Source: Slackia faecicanis
GTDB taxonomy: Bacteria > Actinomycetota > Coriobacteriia > Coriobacteriales > Eggerthellaceae
Assembly (NCBI RefSeq): GCF_003725295.1
Contig: NZ_QICB01000006.1
Location: 1-64,000 of the forward strand
Direction of reading: 5' to 3'
Length of the DNA stretch: 64,000 nucleotides
Shown here: piece after piece, positions 49,923-60,668 of the stretch
Numbering within the stretch: position 1 is the first letter of the stretch
Layout: the number at the start of each line of letters is the position of its first letter
Notes under the pieces: model-generated
Database searches by the model: none
Seen by the model: only the letters and a program-made list of their open reading frames with translations
What the model was told of the DNA's origin: nothing
Made by a program: the position numbers and the translations under genes

Positions 49923-52109
<2,187 letters not shown>

Positions 52110-52287
52110 CTATGATACATGCGCCCGCGCGCTGCGGCGGCCCAACACGGCATCGTCACAAGGGAACCCCACGGCACGAAACCCCGCGAAGCGGATCCGA
52201 ACGCAACGCGGCCCCCTTCCCCGCGCGGCGCATGGCCGAGCCGCAAGAAAGAGGGCCGTCCAAAAAAAACCGAGCGGACGCCGCACG

Positions 52288-52878
52288 CTACCAAAGCGTG
52301 TTGGTGCGGTCGCGACCGATCGGCAGGCTGAATACGATCATGTCGACGGCATGCACGAACGCGAACAGGCCGATGAAAATGCCAAGATTGGAGGGCCAGA
52401 TGCACAGCAGCACGCCTAGCACCACCTCGGCGATGCCGGAAATTCCCACGAGCAGGCCGATACCCGCGCCGACCGCATAGAACCTGCGGGCAGCCACCAG
52501 CTGGACCACGCCGAACAGAAGCGCGCCCAGACCGAGCGCCCATCCCATGAACGCCACGCCCACCATGGGAAACATGATCAGCATGACGCCTATCAAAATG
52601 AGCATGACCGCGAAAAACAAGCTCCAACCGCTCTGTTCGAACAAGGTGTTGCGAGCCCTGACATAGGCGGCCGCATTGATGCCGCCCGCGATTATCACCA
52701 AAACAGCCGCCACGACGTTGAACCCAACAAGCACTTCAAGAGGGCAGAACACGCACAAGGCGCCGAATGCAAGCAGCAAGATGCCCGAAAGAAGCTGCAT
52801 CCAGTTCACCGAGCCGCCGCTGCGGCCCGGCCTGAACTCATCGCGCGAGTCCATCAGCTCGATTCGAATATTGCTCAT
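52288..52878 (-). CDS. HdeD/DUF308 family membrane protein
   Basis: This protein of 196 aa has about six hydrophobic helices in paired repeats, the pattern of DUF308 (HdeD) proteins: LLSGILLLAFGALCVFCP, then LFFAVMLILIGVMLIMFP, with a polar N terminus of about 25 residues. In enterobacteria HdeD is linked to acid resistance; in other bacteria the function is unknown. The ATG at 52878 is 1 base after the nnrD stop (TGACATG), so it is the last gene of acpS-nnrD-DUF308. GAGGG lies upstream within nnrD. Confidence 0.85.
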   Translation of the reverse strand: MSNIRIELMDSRDEFRPGRSGGSVNWMQLLSGILLLAFGALCVFCPLEVLVGFNVVAAVLVIIAGGINAAAYVRARNTLFEQSGWSLFFAVMLILIGVMLIMFPMVGVAFMGWALGLGALLFGVVQLVAARRFYAVGAGIGLLVGISGIAEVVLGVLLCIWPSNLGIFIGLFAFVHAVDMIVFSLPIGRDRTNTLW

Positions 52879-52879
52879 G

Positions 52880-53797
52880 TCAGTTTCCCTCTTTCCGAAT
52901 CTTGCGTTCCAGCGCGGCCGTGGCCGCGGACACGTGGTCGAGAACATCTTCCGCCGTCACGCACAGCTCGCTGCGGTCAACCGCCGCCAGCATGCCGGCG
53001 CGCGCATGCAGAAACGTGCCGGCGGCACAGGCGTCGAAGGGGTCGGCGCCTTGGCAAAGCAACGCCCCGATCATGCCGGCAAGGATGTCGCCCGTTCCCG
53101 CCTTGGCAAGCGCCGGGGTTCCCTGCAGCATGGCGGCCACATCGCCCGCCGATTCTTCGTCACCCGTGGCGATGAAGGTATCGGGGCCTTTCAGCACGCA
53201 GACCACGCCGAACGCGCGAGCCAGCGCAAGGGCCAGCTCCTGGGGCTTCAGGCGGCCCGGGTCGGGCACGTCCTGCGCGCTTTCCTCGAGAAAGCGCATC
53301 AGACGCAGCGCCTCGCCGCCGTGCGGGGTGATCACCGTGGGAATGCCTTCGACGAAGCGCTTGCGCGCCGCGGCCGCTCCCTCTTCGCAGGCCAGGGCGC
53401 GCAGGCCGCCGCCGTCGAGCAGCACGGGAGCCTTGCAAAGGACCAGCAGGTCGATCACGCGACGCACATCGTCATCGGTGCCGGCCATGCCGCAGCCCGC
53501 CACCACGGCGCGAGGACGGCATTCGGTGGACGCGTGCTCTTCCTCGAAGAATTCCTCCGTAGAAAGCACGACCGCCGACGGCTGCACGATATGCAGCACG
53601 CCGGCGGCTTTTTCTCCCGTATATGCCTTCACGTAGCCCGCGCCCATGCGGTTGGCCGCCGAGACCGCCAAAACGGCGGCGCCGACGAAGCGGTCGCTTC
53701 CCACCACGAGCTCGCAGACTCCGCGCGTGTATTTGTTGACGTCGGCCCGAAGCGTAGGCAGCGCGCGAGCCGCTTTCTTGGATGTGATCGATTTCAT
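52880..53797 (-). CDS. nnrD: ADP-dependent NAD(P)H-hydrate dehydratase
   Basis: This 305-aa protein is the NnrD (CARKD) domain alone, without the NnrE epimerase domain often fused to it. It repairs hydrated NAD(P)H by ADP-dependent dehydration. Visible motifs include GSDRFVGAAVLAVSAANRMG (the usual glycine-rich GSxxYxGA region, changed to DRFVGA), PTVITPHGGEALRL, LKGPDTFIATG and KAGTGDILAGMIGALL (nucleotide-binding). It lies between acpS and the DUF308 gene with spacings of one base, a tightly coupled operon in which acpS and nnrD are frequent neighbours in actinobacteria and firmicutes. Confidence 0.92.
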   Translation of the reverse strand: MKSITSKKAARALPTLRADVNKYTRGVCELVVGSDRFVGAAVLAVSAANRMGAGYVKAYTGEKAAGVLHIVQPSAVVLSTEEFFEEEHASTECRPRAVVAGCGMAGTDDDVRRVIDLLVLCKAPVLLDGGGLRALACEEGAAAARKRFVEGIPTVITPHGGEALRLMRFLEESAQDVPDPGRLKPQELALALARAFGVVCVLKGPDTFIATGDEESAGDVAAMLQGTPALAKAGTGDILAGMIGALLCQGADPFDACAAGTFLHARAGMLAAVDRSELCVTAEDVLDHVSAATAALERKIRKEGN

Positions 53798-53798
53798 G

Positions 53799-54353
53799 TC
53801 AGTACCCGCCTTTCCGAGAAACGGGGGTGTCGGACGAAGCGCCCGAAGCGCCGATCGCCTCCACCTGCCGGGTTGTCTGCGACCCCAGGTCGTCCAGCAC
53901 GGCGCGCGCGTCTTTGAATTGTTTGGCCAGTTCGGCCTTCATATCGCGGCGCTTTTCGCCCTCGACCCTGGAATCTTGCGTGATGACGACCGCGTTGGCC
54001 ACCGCCACGCTGTGCGTGTAAGACAGCGAAAGGGGGACTTCGATCACGCCCTGTTCGCGAGCCGCTTCGGCTGCGCGGCCGTGCAGCGCCACCGCGGGCT
54101 TGCCGCGGCCATCGCGCACCACTTCCACATCGGTCATACGCACGCCGTGGGCGAGAATGCCCGTGCCGAGGGCCTTGCAGACGGCCTCTTTGGCGGCGAA
54201 GCGGGCGGCGTAATGGGCGGCGGGGTTGGGTTTGGCATCGCAGTAGGCCCGTTCTTCGGGCGTGAACGCCCGGCGCGCGAACGCAGGCGTGCGGGAAAGC
54301 ACGGTTTTCATGCGTTCTATTTCGACGATATCGACTCCGAGGCCGACGGTCAT
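53799..54353 (-). CDS. acpS: holo-[acyl-carrier-protein] synthase with C-terminal extension
   Basis: This protein of 184 aa transfers phosphopantetheine from CoA to acyl carrier protein. D8 (GLGVDIVEIERM) and E56 (FAAKEAVCKALG) are the metal-binding residues of AcpS, and SLSYTHSVAVANAVV closes the fold near residue 125. The last 55 residues or so are an extra charged, partly helical tail not found in typical AcpS of about 120-125 aa. The start is the ATG at 54353 with GAAAGGAA 5 bases upstream; the very long upstream frame is a GC artefact. It is the first gene of the acpS-nnrD-DUF308 operon. Confidence 0.94.
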   Translation of the reverse strand: MTVGLGVDIVEIERMKTVLSRTPAFARRAFTPEERAYCDAKPNPAAHYAARFAAKEAVCKALGTGILAHGVRMTDVEVVRDGRGKPAVALHGRAAEAAREQGVIEVPLSLSYTHSVAVANAVVITQDSRVEGEKRRDMKAELAKQFKDARAVLDDLGSQTTRQVEAIGASGASSDTPVSRKGGY

Positions 54354-54849
54354 GGGCGTTCCTTTCGTCTGTTTCCGCCATTGTACTCCCAGCGAAACGC
54401 AGCGCACATGAAAAGCGCACCGGGCAAGAGAAAACGCACCATGCGCACCGAAGCGCAAACGGCGGGCAGGCGGCCATGACGAAGCGGAAGCGCCGCGCCA
54501 AGGGCTCGCGAGCGAAGGGCCGAAGGCATGCGGCGATCGCGGCGCCCGCCGCCGACGTGCGCTAAAACCGGCACCGCGCACGACACACGGAAGCATCGCG
54601 GGCGATGGAGACGCAGCGGCGGGCGTAGGCGGCGCAAACGGTGCGATCGTCGCGACGGATGCAGACGCGCGGCGGGCGGGCGGGCATACCGAAAGGGCCG
54701 GCCCCGGAAAGATTCGGAGCCGGCCCTTGGCAGCACGGGTTTTCATACGGCCCGCCCGCACGTTCGGCCGCGCGCCACGTCGCGCGCATCCGAACGGCAG
54801 CCCGCCCCGCAGACGCAGGTCCGCGCAGCGATGCGCCCCTTTCGCCTGC
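54354..54849. other. intergenic region, no gene recognised
   Basis: The stretch between acpS and the ferritin gene is very GC-rich with several overlapping frames in all directions, but none has a ribosome site or a recognisable product. It holds the ferritin terminator (54693-54728) and presumably the acpS promoter close to 54354. Confidence 0.45.
54693..54728 (-). terminator. ferritin gene terminator
   Basis: A perfect 10-bp stem (54693-54702 with 54719-54728) is followed on the minus strand by TTTCGG. It lies about 120 bases after the ferritin stop. Confidence 0.65.
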
Positions 54850-55365
54850 TTACGCGTTGGCGAGCGGCGAGGGCGTGACGTAGACGCGAGAGGCGTACTC
54901 GCGGTCCAGGTCATAAAGCGCCTTGGCGTCGGAACCGAACAGGCGCATCTTGGTGATCATGTCGTCGGCGTGGGTTTCCTCTTCCATCTGCTCGTCGATG
55001 AACCAGTCGAGGAACTTCATGCAACGATAATCCTTCACCTCGGCCGCAGCGGCGTAGATCGCGTTGATACGGGCGGTGATGTAGCGCTCGTGCTCGCCTG
55101 CGGCCTCCAGCGGACCCATGAAATCGGTGAACTCCTTATCAGGCTGACCGATGGCGCCGAGCTTGATTTTCTCGCCGTTGTCATGCAGGTAGTTGCGGAA
55201 GATCAGAGCATGGTCGCGCTCTTCGGCGGCCTGGATCATGTAGTAGTTCGCGTAGCCCTGCAGGCCCTCTTCCTCATAGTAGTCGGCAAAAGACATGTAC
55301 AGATATGCGCTGTAGAGTTCGGCGTTGATCTGGTCATTGATCAGCTCGTACACCTTCTTGTCCAT
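54850..55365 (-). CDS. ftnA: bacterial non-heme ferritin
   Basis: This 171-aa ferritin stores iron and oxidises Fe(II). The ferroxidase ligands are present: E16, E49, H52, E93, Q126 and E129 (NAELYSAYLYMSF; AAEERDHAL; DEQMEEETHADDM), matching E. coli FtnA positions one lower. The length is normal. AAAGGAG lies 7 bases before the ATG. A TACAAT hexamer on the minus strand at 55422-55427 is a plausible -10. No Fur-like box was recognised. It is transcribed as a single gene between two terminators. Confidence 0.96.
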   Translation of the reverse strand: MDKKVYELINDQINAELYSAYLYMSFADYYEEEGLQGYANYYMIQAAEERDHALIFRNYLHDNGEKIKLGAIGQPDKEFTDFMGPLEAAGEHERYITARINAIYAAAAEVKDYRCMKFLDWFIDEQMEEETHADDMITKMRLFGSDAKALYDLDREYASRVYVTPSPLANA

Positions 55366-55477
55366 TGAAACGCTCCTTTCCGAAATGCCGCGCGAGGCGG
55401 CTCGCCCATTCCGATGCGGCCATTGTACGACGCAAGAAAACGCATGCAGGCAAAACGGGCCGAATCATAACAAGAAA

Positions 55478-55503
55478 AACGACCCGCCGAACGGCGGGCC
55501 GTT
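55478..55503 (-). terminator. DegV gene terminator
   Basis: An 11-bp stem with one mismatch (55478-55488 with 55493-55503) around GAAC is followed on the minus strand by TTTTTCTTG, about 57 bases after the DegV-family stop. Confidence 0.85.
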
Positions 55504-55559
55504 GCAAGTGCATGAAAGATGGTCTTCACCGCGGTTCGCGAACGAATCCGTACAGACGC

Positions 55560-56420
55560 TTAGTCCAGAATCTGAACGCCGATGCCGATAAGACCGGGGC
55601 CGGTATGAACCACAAGCGCGGGCGAAATCTGCTCGAAGACGAATTCCTCGGCGTCGGACATGGCTTCGCAGCCCTGTTCGAACAACTCGCGGGCCTCTTC
55701 GTATGCGCCGCCATGCACCACCGCGAAACGATAGCGCTTCGCGCCGGCCGCCTTCTTCTTCACGATAGAAAGAGCCTTCTTCAGCGAGGCCTTGCGTCCG
55801 TGAGCCTTCGCCACGGGAACATAGACGCCTTCGTCGTTGCAGGCAATGATGGGGCGCACATCGAGCGCCGAGCCGATCGAGTACACGGCCTTGCTGATGC
55901 GGCCGCCCTTGTACAGGTATTCAAGGGTGTCCACGCAAAAATACGCATAGGTGGACTGTGCGGAGCGATAGGCCCTCTCGATGATTTCCTCGAACGGAAC
56001 GCCCTGCTTCGCCAAGCGAGCGGCCTCGACCGCGGTGAGGCCCGAGCCCAAGCCGATCCTCTTGGTATCGACGATTTCGACCGTCAGGTCGCGATAGCCG
56101 GTAGCGACGCTTTTGAACAGGTTATACGTGCCGGAAAGGCCCGAGGAAATGGTGACGCCGATGACATGGGTCACGCCTTCCGCCACCATGGTGTCGAAGG
56201 CTTCGGCCACGTCGGACGGAGAAGGCGTGGATGTACGCGGGATTTCTTCGGAGAAACGCGCGTACACTTCGTCGGGCTGGATATCCACACGGTCTCGATA
56301 CGACGCATCGTGGTAGTTGATATGCAATGCAACTACATAAATACCCAGTTCGGCGGCAAGCTCGACAGGAACGTCTGAGCACGAATCGGTGATCACGGCG
56401 ATTTTTTGGGCCTTTTCCAT
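55560..56420 (-). CDS. DegV family fatty acid-binding protein
   Basis: This protein of 286 aa belongs to the DegV (FakB-like) family, which binds one fatty acid and, in Gram-positives, presents it to the fatty acid kinase FakA for phosphorylation. The start IAVITDSCSDVP, the TPSPSDVAEAFDTM loop (TSxPS motif), ITISSGLSGTYN-like VTISSGLSGTYN and the LEYLYKGGRISKA motif are typical. The ATG at 56420 with AAAAGGG upstream is chosen over an earlier in-frame ATG. No fakA gene is adjacent. Its bound lipid is unknown. Confidence 0.92.
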   Translation of the reverse strand: MEKAQKIAVITDSCSDVPVELAAELGIYVVALHINYHDASYRDRVDIQPDEVYARFSEEIPRTSTPSPSDVAEAFDTMVAEGVTHVIGVTISSGLSGTYNLFKSVATGYRDLTVEIVDTKRIGLGSGLTAVEAARLAKQGVPFEEIIERAYRSAQSTYAYFCVDTLEYLYKGGRISKAVYSIGSALDVRPIIACNDEGVYVPVAKAHGRKASLKKALSIVKKKAAGAKRYRFAVVHGGAYEEARELFEQGCEAMSDAEEFVFEQISPALVVHTGPGLIGIGVQILD

Positions 56421-56570
56421 GCGATCCCTTTTCCTCGACTGCATCTAGTATTCATTACCAGATTATGTAATGCTTCATATCATATCAAGCAATGTGAAGT
56501 TTACAAGAAAGCATCGTGGTGTCCTTCTCGGCCATCGCGAAAACCGCCCGAACGACGATAAGCTACGCAT

Positions 56571-57182
56571 ATGGAACCTTTGAACAACACCGAAGAAACC
56601 CCGACCGCCTCCGAACGCGCCATGCGCGACTTCGAAGCGCTCGTGCAAACGCTGCATTTTCCCCGGTACCGCGAGCTACCGGCCATCGAGCTATACATGG
56701 ACCAAGTGCTCACGTATGTAGACGACCAGCTGCGCCCCTTGCTTCCCGAGGGCGAGAAACTGCTCACGTCGTCGATGGTGAACAACTACGTCAAGCAGAA
56801 GCTCATCCCCGTGCCCACGCAGAAACGCTACGGGCGCGAACACGTGGCGCTGCTCATCTTCATCTGCCTGATGAAGCGCTCCGTCTCGATCGCCGATATC
56901 CAGAGGCTGTTCGCCATGCAGGCGGCGGCTTCATCCACCGAGCGCGCGTACGACTTCTTCTGCACGGCCGCCGAAGAAAGCCTGCGCTCGCTGTTCTGCG
57001 GCACGACAAGCGCTCGCAATCTGAGCGAATGGGCGATCGAAGACCCTAGCGGATTCGCGTTTTCTCTACGCATCGCGCAGGCCGACGAGCTGTCGTTGGA
57101 ACGCAAAATGGTGATCGCGGCCGCAACGGCGATCGCCAACAAGGTCTACCTGGAAAAATGCCTGGAGTTCGCAAGCCTTTAG
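56571..57182 (+). CDS. DUF1836 domain protein (putative MerR-like regulator)
   Basis: This 203-aa protein matches DUF1836: a helical domain with TSSMVNNYVKQKLIPVPTQK followed by RYGREHVALLIFICLMKRSVSIADIQRLF, which looks like the DNA-binding part of MerR regulators in altered form. The C-terminal 80 residues are helical and unassigned. Members are found mainly in Firmicutes and Coriobacteria; function is unknown but DNA binding is likely. The gene overlaps no neighbour and is followed 26 bases later by the YgbA-like gene on the same strand. Confidence 0.82.
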   Translation: MEPLNNTEETPTASERAMRDFEALVQTLHFPRYRELPAIELYMDQVLTYVDDQLRPLLPEGEKLLTSSMVNNYVKQKLIPVPTQKRYGREHVALLIFICLMKRSVSIADIQRLFAMQAAASSTERAYDFFCTAAEESLRSLFCGTTSARNLSEWAIEDPSGFAFSLRIAQADELSLERKMVIAAATAIANKVYLEKCLEFASL

Positions 57183-57208
57183 CGACCCCCGATACGAAAC
57201 GGACGAAC

Positions 57209-57643
57209 ATGAACGCTGAAGAAGCCATCGATCGAGCCTACGAACGCCTGGGCGAACGCATCCACGAGAAGTTTCGCCGCAAGGACATCGCGCGCGACAT
57301 CGTCACGCTGGCAGGCATGGCGGAAATCTATTGCGCCGACCACCACGACGACGCGCAGCGCGTGCCGTTTCGCAGCGAAGCCACCGAAGCCGGCGCGTAT
57401 CCCGCGCGCAAGATACCTCGCCTCTGCCCTGATTGCGCGCGCCATGTCCGCTACGGAGAAGTACGACGAGCCCTGTGCACGCGCGACCCCAGGCCATCGT
57501 GCAAAACCTGCTCGAATCACTGCTACGCGCCCGACGAGGCCGCGTGGCAACGCACGTGCATGGCCTATGCAGGCCCCCGGGCCATGTTTCGCGGGCACGC
57601 GATCGACGCGATCAGACACTTGATCCAAACCCGCAGAAGCTAG
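57209..57643 (+). CDS. YgbA family (nitrous oxide-stimulated promoter type) protein
   Basis: This small protein of 144 aa resembles the YgbA_NO family. It has conserved cysteines in LCPDCARHVRYGEVR and PSCKTCSNHCYAPDEAAW, then MAYAGPRAMFRGHAIDAIRH, the family signature. In proteobacteria ygbA is controlled by the nitric-oxide sensor NsrR; the biochemical role is poorly known and a metal or cluster bound by the cysteines is possible. The ribosome site is weak. The ATG at 57209 is preferred to one 51 bases earlier that overlaps the DUF1836 gene. The two genes are probably co-transcribed. Confidence 0.85.
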   Translation: MNAEEAIDRAYERLGERIHEKFRRKDIARDIVTLAGMAEIYCADHHDDAQRVPFRSEATEAGAYPARKIPRLCPDCARHVRYGEVRRALCTRDPRPSCKTCSNHCYAPDEAAWQRTCMAYAGPRAMFRGHAIDAIRHLIQTRRS

Positions 57644-57678
57644 CCCGCGGCGCAAGAGAGAGGGGCGGCGAAATGTCC

Positions 57679-57707
57679 CGCGCGCCCTCGTTCGGGCGCG
57701 CGCTTTT
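57679..57707 (+). terminator. terminator of the DUF1836-YgbA unit
   Basis: A perfect 9-bp GC stem (57679-57687 with 57694-57702) is followed by CTTTTG, 36 bases after the YgbA-family stop. Confidence 0.8.
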
Positions 57708-57957
57708 GCGTACTTTGGATTTTTCGGGCCTTCTCGGCCAAAAAATGCGAGGTTTGGCACGAAAACCGAGCGGGGCGCGCCATCTCCTGCGGAAAATTCG
57801 CCGTTCGCGCTTGAAAACACACCGTTAACCGCAGCCCAACCGCTCCGCACCCCTTCGACACCGCCTCTTTTGTAGCAGAACCTCGAAAAAATGACCTGAG
57901 AGGCCTCTTTTTTCCAAACTTCATGACGAGCGGGGCCGAAAAGGCGCGCCGCGAAAA
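57708..57957. other. intergenic region, no gene
   Basis: No coding sequence is supported between the two terminators. A palindrome AGAGGCCTCT followed by TTTT lies near 57899-57914, a possible small additional plus-strand stop signal. Nothing else was recognised. Confidence 0.4.
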
Positions 57958-57978
57958 AGGCCCTCGATGCGAGGGCCT
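57958..57978 (-). terminator. ZIP transporter gene terminator
   Basis: A perfect 9-bp stem (57958-57966 with 57970-57978) is followed on the minus strand by TTTTTCGC, about 70 bases after the ZIP stop. Confidence 0.85.
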
Positions 57979-58047
57979 GAAAACGCGAAAGCAGCCCGAC
58001 CGGAGCCGTCGGCCGAGCGTCGTGAAGAACGGGCCGTACCGCCCGCC

Positions 58048-58842
58048 TTAGCCCAGCGCGACGTCGAGGACCATCATGGTCAGAAAACCCAGCATGACGC
58101 CGGCAGTGCCCCAGTTGGCGTGCTCGCCCAGATGCGCCTCGGGAATAAGCTCCTCCACCACCACGAACATCATGGCGCCCGCGGAAAACGCCAGCATCCA
58201 GGGCATGTACGGCGTGATGAACCCGACGCCCAGCACCACCAGGCAGCCGAACACCGGCTCGGCCAGGCCCGACAGCGCGCCCATGGCGAACGCCTTCGGC
58301 CTGCTCATGCCCTCCTGCGCAAGCGGCAGCGAAACCGCTGCGCCCTCGGGAATGTTCTGGATGCCGATGCCCAACGCAAGCGCCGTGGCCATGCCGAACA
58401 GCGCAGGGTCGGCCCCCTGCTGCGCCGCCATGGCGAACAGCAGGCCCACGCTCATTCCTTCGGGAATGTTGTGCAGCGTGACAGCCGTGAACAGCAGCGT
58501 CGAGCGCCCCCAGCGCGACGGCAGGCCCTCAGCTCGCTCTTTGCCTATATTGAGATGGGGCAGCAGCGCATGCAGCACGAACAGGAACAACGCTCCCAAG
58601 ACGAAGCCGCCCGCCGCGGGAACCCAACCGATCTGCCCTGCCTCTTCAGCCTTTTCGATAGCGGGGATCAACAGGCTCCAAACGCTGGCCGCGATCATCA
58701 CGCCGGCGGCGAAGCCCAAAAACAGCGTCTGCGCAACGCCGCCCTTTTTGCCGCGAAGCAGAAACACCGCGGCCGCACCGAGCGCCGTGCACGCGAACGT
58801 GAATCCCGTGCCCGCCGCAGCGCCAAAAAACGATTCGAACAT
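58048..58842 (-). CDS. ZIP family metal transporter
   Basis: This membrane protein of 264 aa is a ZIP transporter that imports divalent metals such as zinc or manganese, or iron. The binuclear metal site motifs are present: TLHNIPEGMSVGL in helix 4 and IQNIPEGAAVSLPL in helix 5. About eight hydrophobic helices are visible, with a short histidine-containing loop (ALLPHLNIG). The ATG at 58842 follows AAGGATGG; the longer frame has no site. Metal preference cannot be read. No metalloregulator gene lies beside it. Confidence 0.93.
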   Translation of the reverse strand: MFESFFGAAAGTGFTFACTALGAAAVFLLRGKKGGVAQTLFLGFAAGVMIAASVWSLLIPAIEKAEEAGQIGWVPAAGGFVLGALFLFVLHALLPHLNIGKERAEGLPSRWGRSTLLFTAVTLHNIPEGMSVGLLFAMAAQQGADPALFGMATALALGIGIQNIPEGAAVSLPLAQEGMSRPKAFAMGALSGLAEPVFGCLVVLGVGFITPYMPWMLAFSAGAMMFVVVEELIPEAHLGEHANWGTAGVMLGFLTMMVLDVALG

Positions 58843-59378
58843 ATTCCATCCTTCACACGCAGCCCCGCAGGCCGCAACCAAATCCTTTACGCACGCTCAC
58901 GCCGAAACGCACGGCGAAAACGCATCGGCCCATACTATGCCGGAATGGGTCGACCCGAGCTGTAAAGATGCGCGAAGGCGCTGCGAAACGGCGCGGCGCA
59001 CATCGCCGCGATTCAAGCGCGCCAAGCAACGACAACCTCGGGCGGCACGCCGCCGAACGAAGCCGCCGGCCGCTTCGCACGCCGAAAAGCCCCGCGCCGC
59101 GCAACCAGGCAAGCCCGACGGCTCACGACCCTTCGGCGCGGCGCGCAAAGCGCCCGGAAGACCGGCATCGAGAACGCCGAACGGCCCTTCGCGGCACCAC
59201 ACGGGGCGCCTGGAGGATATTCGCCCTCCACCTGGGAAAAAATACGCTTCGGGAAATACCTTCGGCCGGAAATACCGTGCATAATGGAATGGGGACCGCG
59301 CGATCGGAGAGGATCGCCGCAAGCGCCTTCGATTCGTGCCCTTCAAACAAGACATCCTGCCAGAACAGAGGGGGAAGC
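58843..59378. other. intergenic region upstream of the aminotransferase
   Basis: No gene is supported in this 536-base stretch; in-frame extensions of the aminotransferase are rich in Arg, Ala and Pro and lack a ribosome site. It contains the ZIP promoter at the left end and, at the right end, a candidate aminotransferase promoter with CATAAT at 59280-59285 preceded by two direct repeats. Confidence 0.45.
59252..59285 (+). promoter_or_regulatory. candidate aminotransferase promoter with direct repeat
   Basis: GGAAATACC occurs at 59252-59260 and 59268-59276, 16 bases apart, directly upstream of CATAAT (59280-59285, preceded by TG one base earlier). The repeats cover the -35 region, where no good hexamer exists, which suggests an activator site. 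Confidence 0.45.
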
Positions 59379-60572
59379 ATGGTCAATCAGCGCATGTACG
59401 AACTGGGCAGCGAACCGTCTGCCATCCGCGAGCTTTTCGCGTACGGACTCGCCCGCAAAGAAGAAATAGGCGCCGAAAACGTCTTCGACTTCAGCCTGGG
59501 CAATCCCAGCGTCGCCGCCCCCGAGGCCGTGAAGAAGGCAGCTCTCGAATTGCTGGAAATGCCCGCTCAGCAGGTGCACGGCTACACGCCCGCTCCAGGC
59601 GCGCCCGGCGTGCGCAGGGCGATCGCCGAATCGCTCAACCACAGGTTCGGCACCGCGTATTCTGCCGAAAACCTATACATGACGGTGGGCGCGGCGGCTT
59701 CCATCTCTATCTCGATCAACGCGCTTGGCGCGCCAGGCGACGAATTCATGGTGATCGCCCCGTACTTCCCCGAATACCGCGTCTGGATCGAGAACGCCGG
59801 ATGCGTCTGCGTGGAAACGCCCGCGCGCATCGGCAGCTTCCAGCTCGACATTCAGGCGATCGAAGACGCCGTCACCGAACGCACCAAGGCCGTGATCGTG
59901 AACTCGCCCAACAATCCCACCGGCGCCGTCTATCCCGAATGCGACCTGGTGGAGCTCGCCAATACGCTGCGGCGCAAGCAGGACGAATACGGCCATCCGA
60001 TCTATCTGATTTCCGACGAGCCGTATCGCGAAATCGTCTACGGAGACACCAACGTGGCTTTCATTCCCACGCTCTTCGAGAACACGCTAGTGTGCTATTC
60101 GTACTCGAAATCGCTCAGCCTGCCGGGCGAGCGCATCGGCTACGTGCTGGTTCCGCCCGCGGCGGCCGATGCTGCCGACGTCTACGCTGCCGTATGCGGC
60201 GCGGGCAGGGCCCTCGGCTACGTCTGCGCGCCCACGCTGTTCCAGGGCGTCATCGAGAAATGCGTCGACGTGCCTTGCAATGTCGACGCCTACCGCGAAA
60301 ACCGCGATGCGCTGTATAACGGCCTGGCCAAGCTCGGCTACGAATGCGTAGCGCCCCAAGGCGCGTTCTACCTGTGGATGCGCGCGCTCGAACCCGACGC
60401 GAAGGCCTTCTCCGAACGCGCCAAGAAGCACGAGCTGCTGGTGGTGCCCAGCGACAGCTTCGGTATCGAAGGATGGGTGCGCATCGGCTATTGCGTCGAC
60501 CGTGCGGTCATCGACGGCGCGCTGCCGGCATTCGCCGCGCTGATGCGCGAGTATCAAGCCGAAAGCCTCTAA
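59379..60572 (+). CDS. class I/II PLP-dependent aminotransferase
   Basis: This enzyme of 397 aa is a fold-type I aminotransferase related to aspartate aminotransferase. Visible are DFSLGNPSVAAPEAV near the N terminus, VNSPNNPTGAVYPECD, the ISDEPYREIVYGD motif with the pyridine-binding aspartate, and the Schiff-base lysine in SYSKSLSLPGERIGY. The start ATG at 59379 follows AGAGGGGG. The amino donor and acceptor are not identifiable. It is a single-gene unit with its own promoter and terminator. Confidence 0.93.
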   Translation: MVNQRMYELGSEPSAIRELFAYGLARKEEIGAENVFDFSLGNPSVAAPEAVKKAALELLEMPAQQVHGYTPAPGAPGVRRAIAESLNHRFGTAYSAENLYMTVGAAASISISINALGAPGDEFMVIAPYFPEYRVWIENAGCVCVETPARIGSFQLDIQAIEDAVTERTKAVIVNSPNNPTGAVYPECDLVELANTLRRKQDEYGHPIYLISDEPYREIVYGDTNVAFIPTLFENTLVCYSYSKSLSLPGERIGYVLVPPAAADAADVYAAVCGAGRALGYVCAPTLFQGVIEKCVDVPCNVDAYRENRDALYNGLAKLGYECVAPQGAFYLWMRALEPDAKAFSERAKKHELLVVPSDSFGIEGWVRIGYCVDRAVIDGALPAFAALMREYQAESL

Positions 60573-60613
60573 CGCGCCGCCTGGCCGGCTTCGCACCGGC
60601 CCCGAAAACGCAC

Positions 60614-60638
60614 GGAGGGCGCAAACGATGCGCCCTCC
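60614..60638. terminator. bidirectional terminator after the aminotransferase
   Basis: A perfect 9-bp stem (60614-60622 with 60630-60638) separates the convergent aminotransferase and Pro/Ala-rich protein genes. T-tracts are weak on both strands. Confidence 0.65.
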
Positions 60639-60668
60639 CCTTCGGCCGCCCGATCGGACGGATATGTC

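Noticed and set aside
58968-59378. N-terminal extension of the aminotransferase to 534 aa
   Set aside because: The extra residues are Arg/Pro/Ala-rich with no homology pattern, and a good ribosome site plus a promoter lie just before the shorter start.
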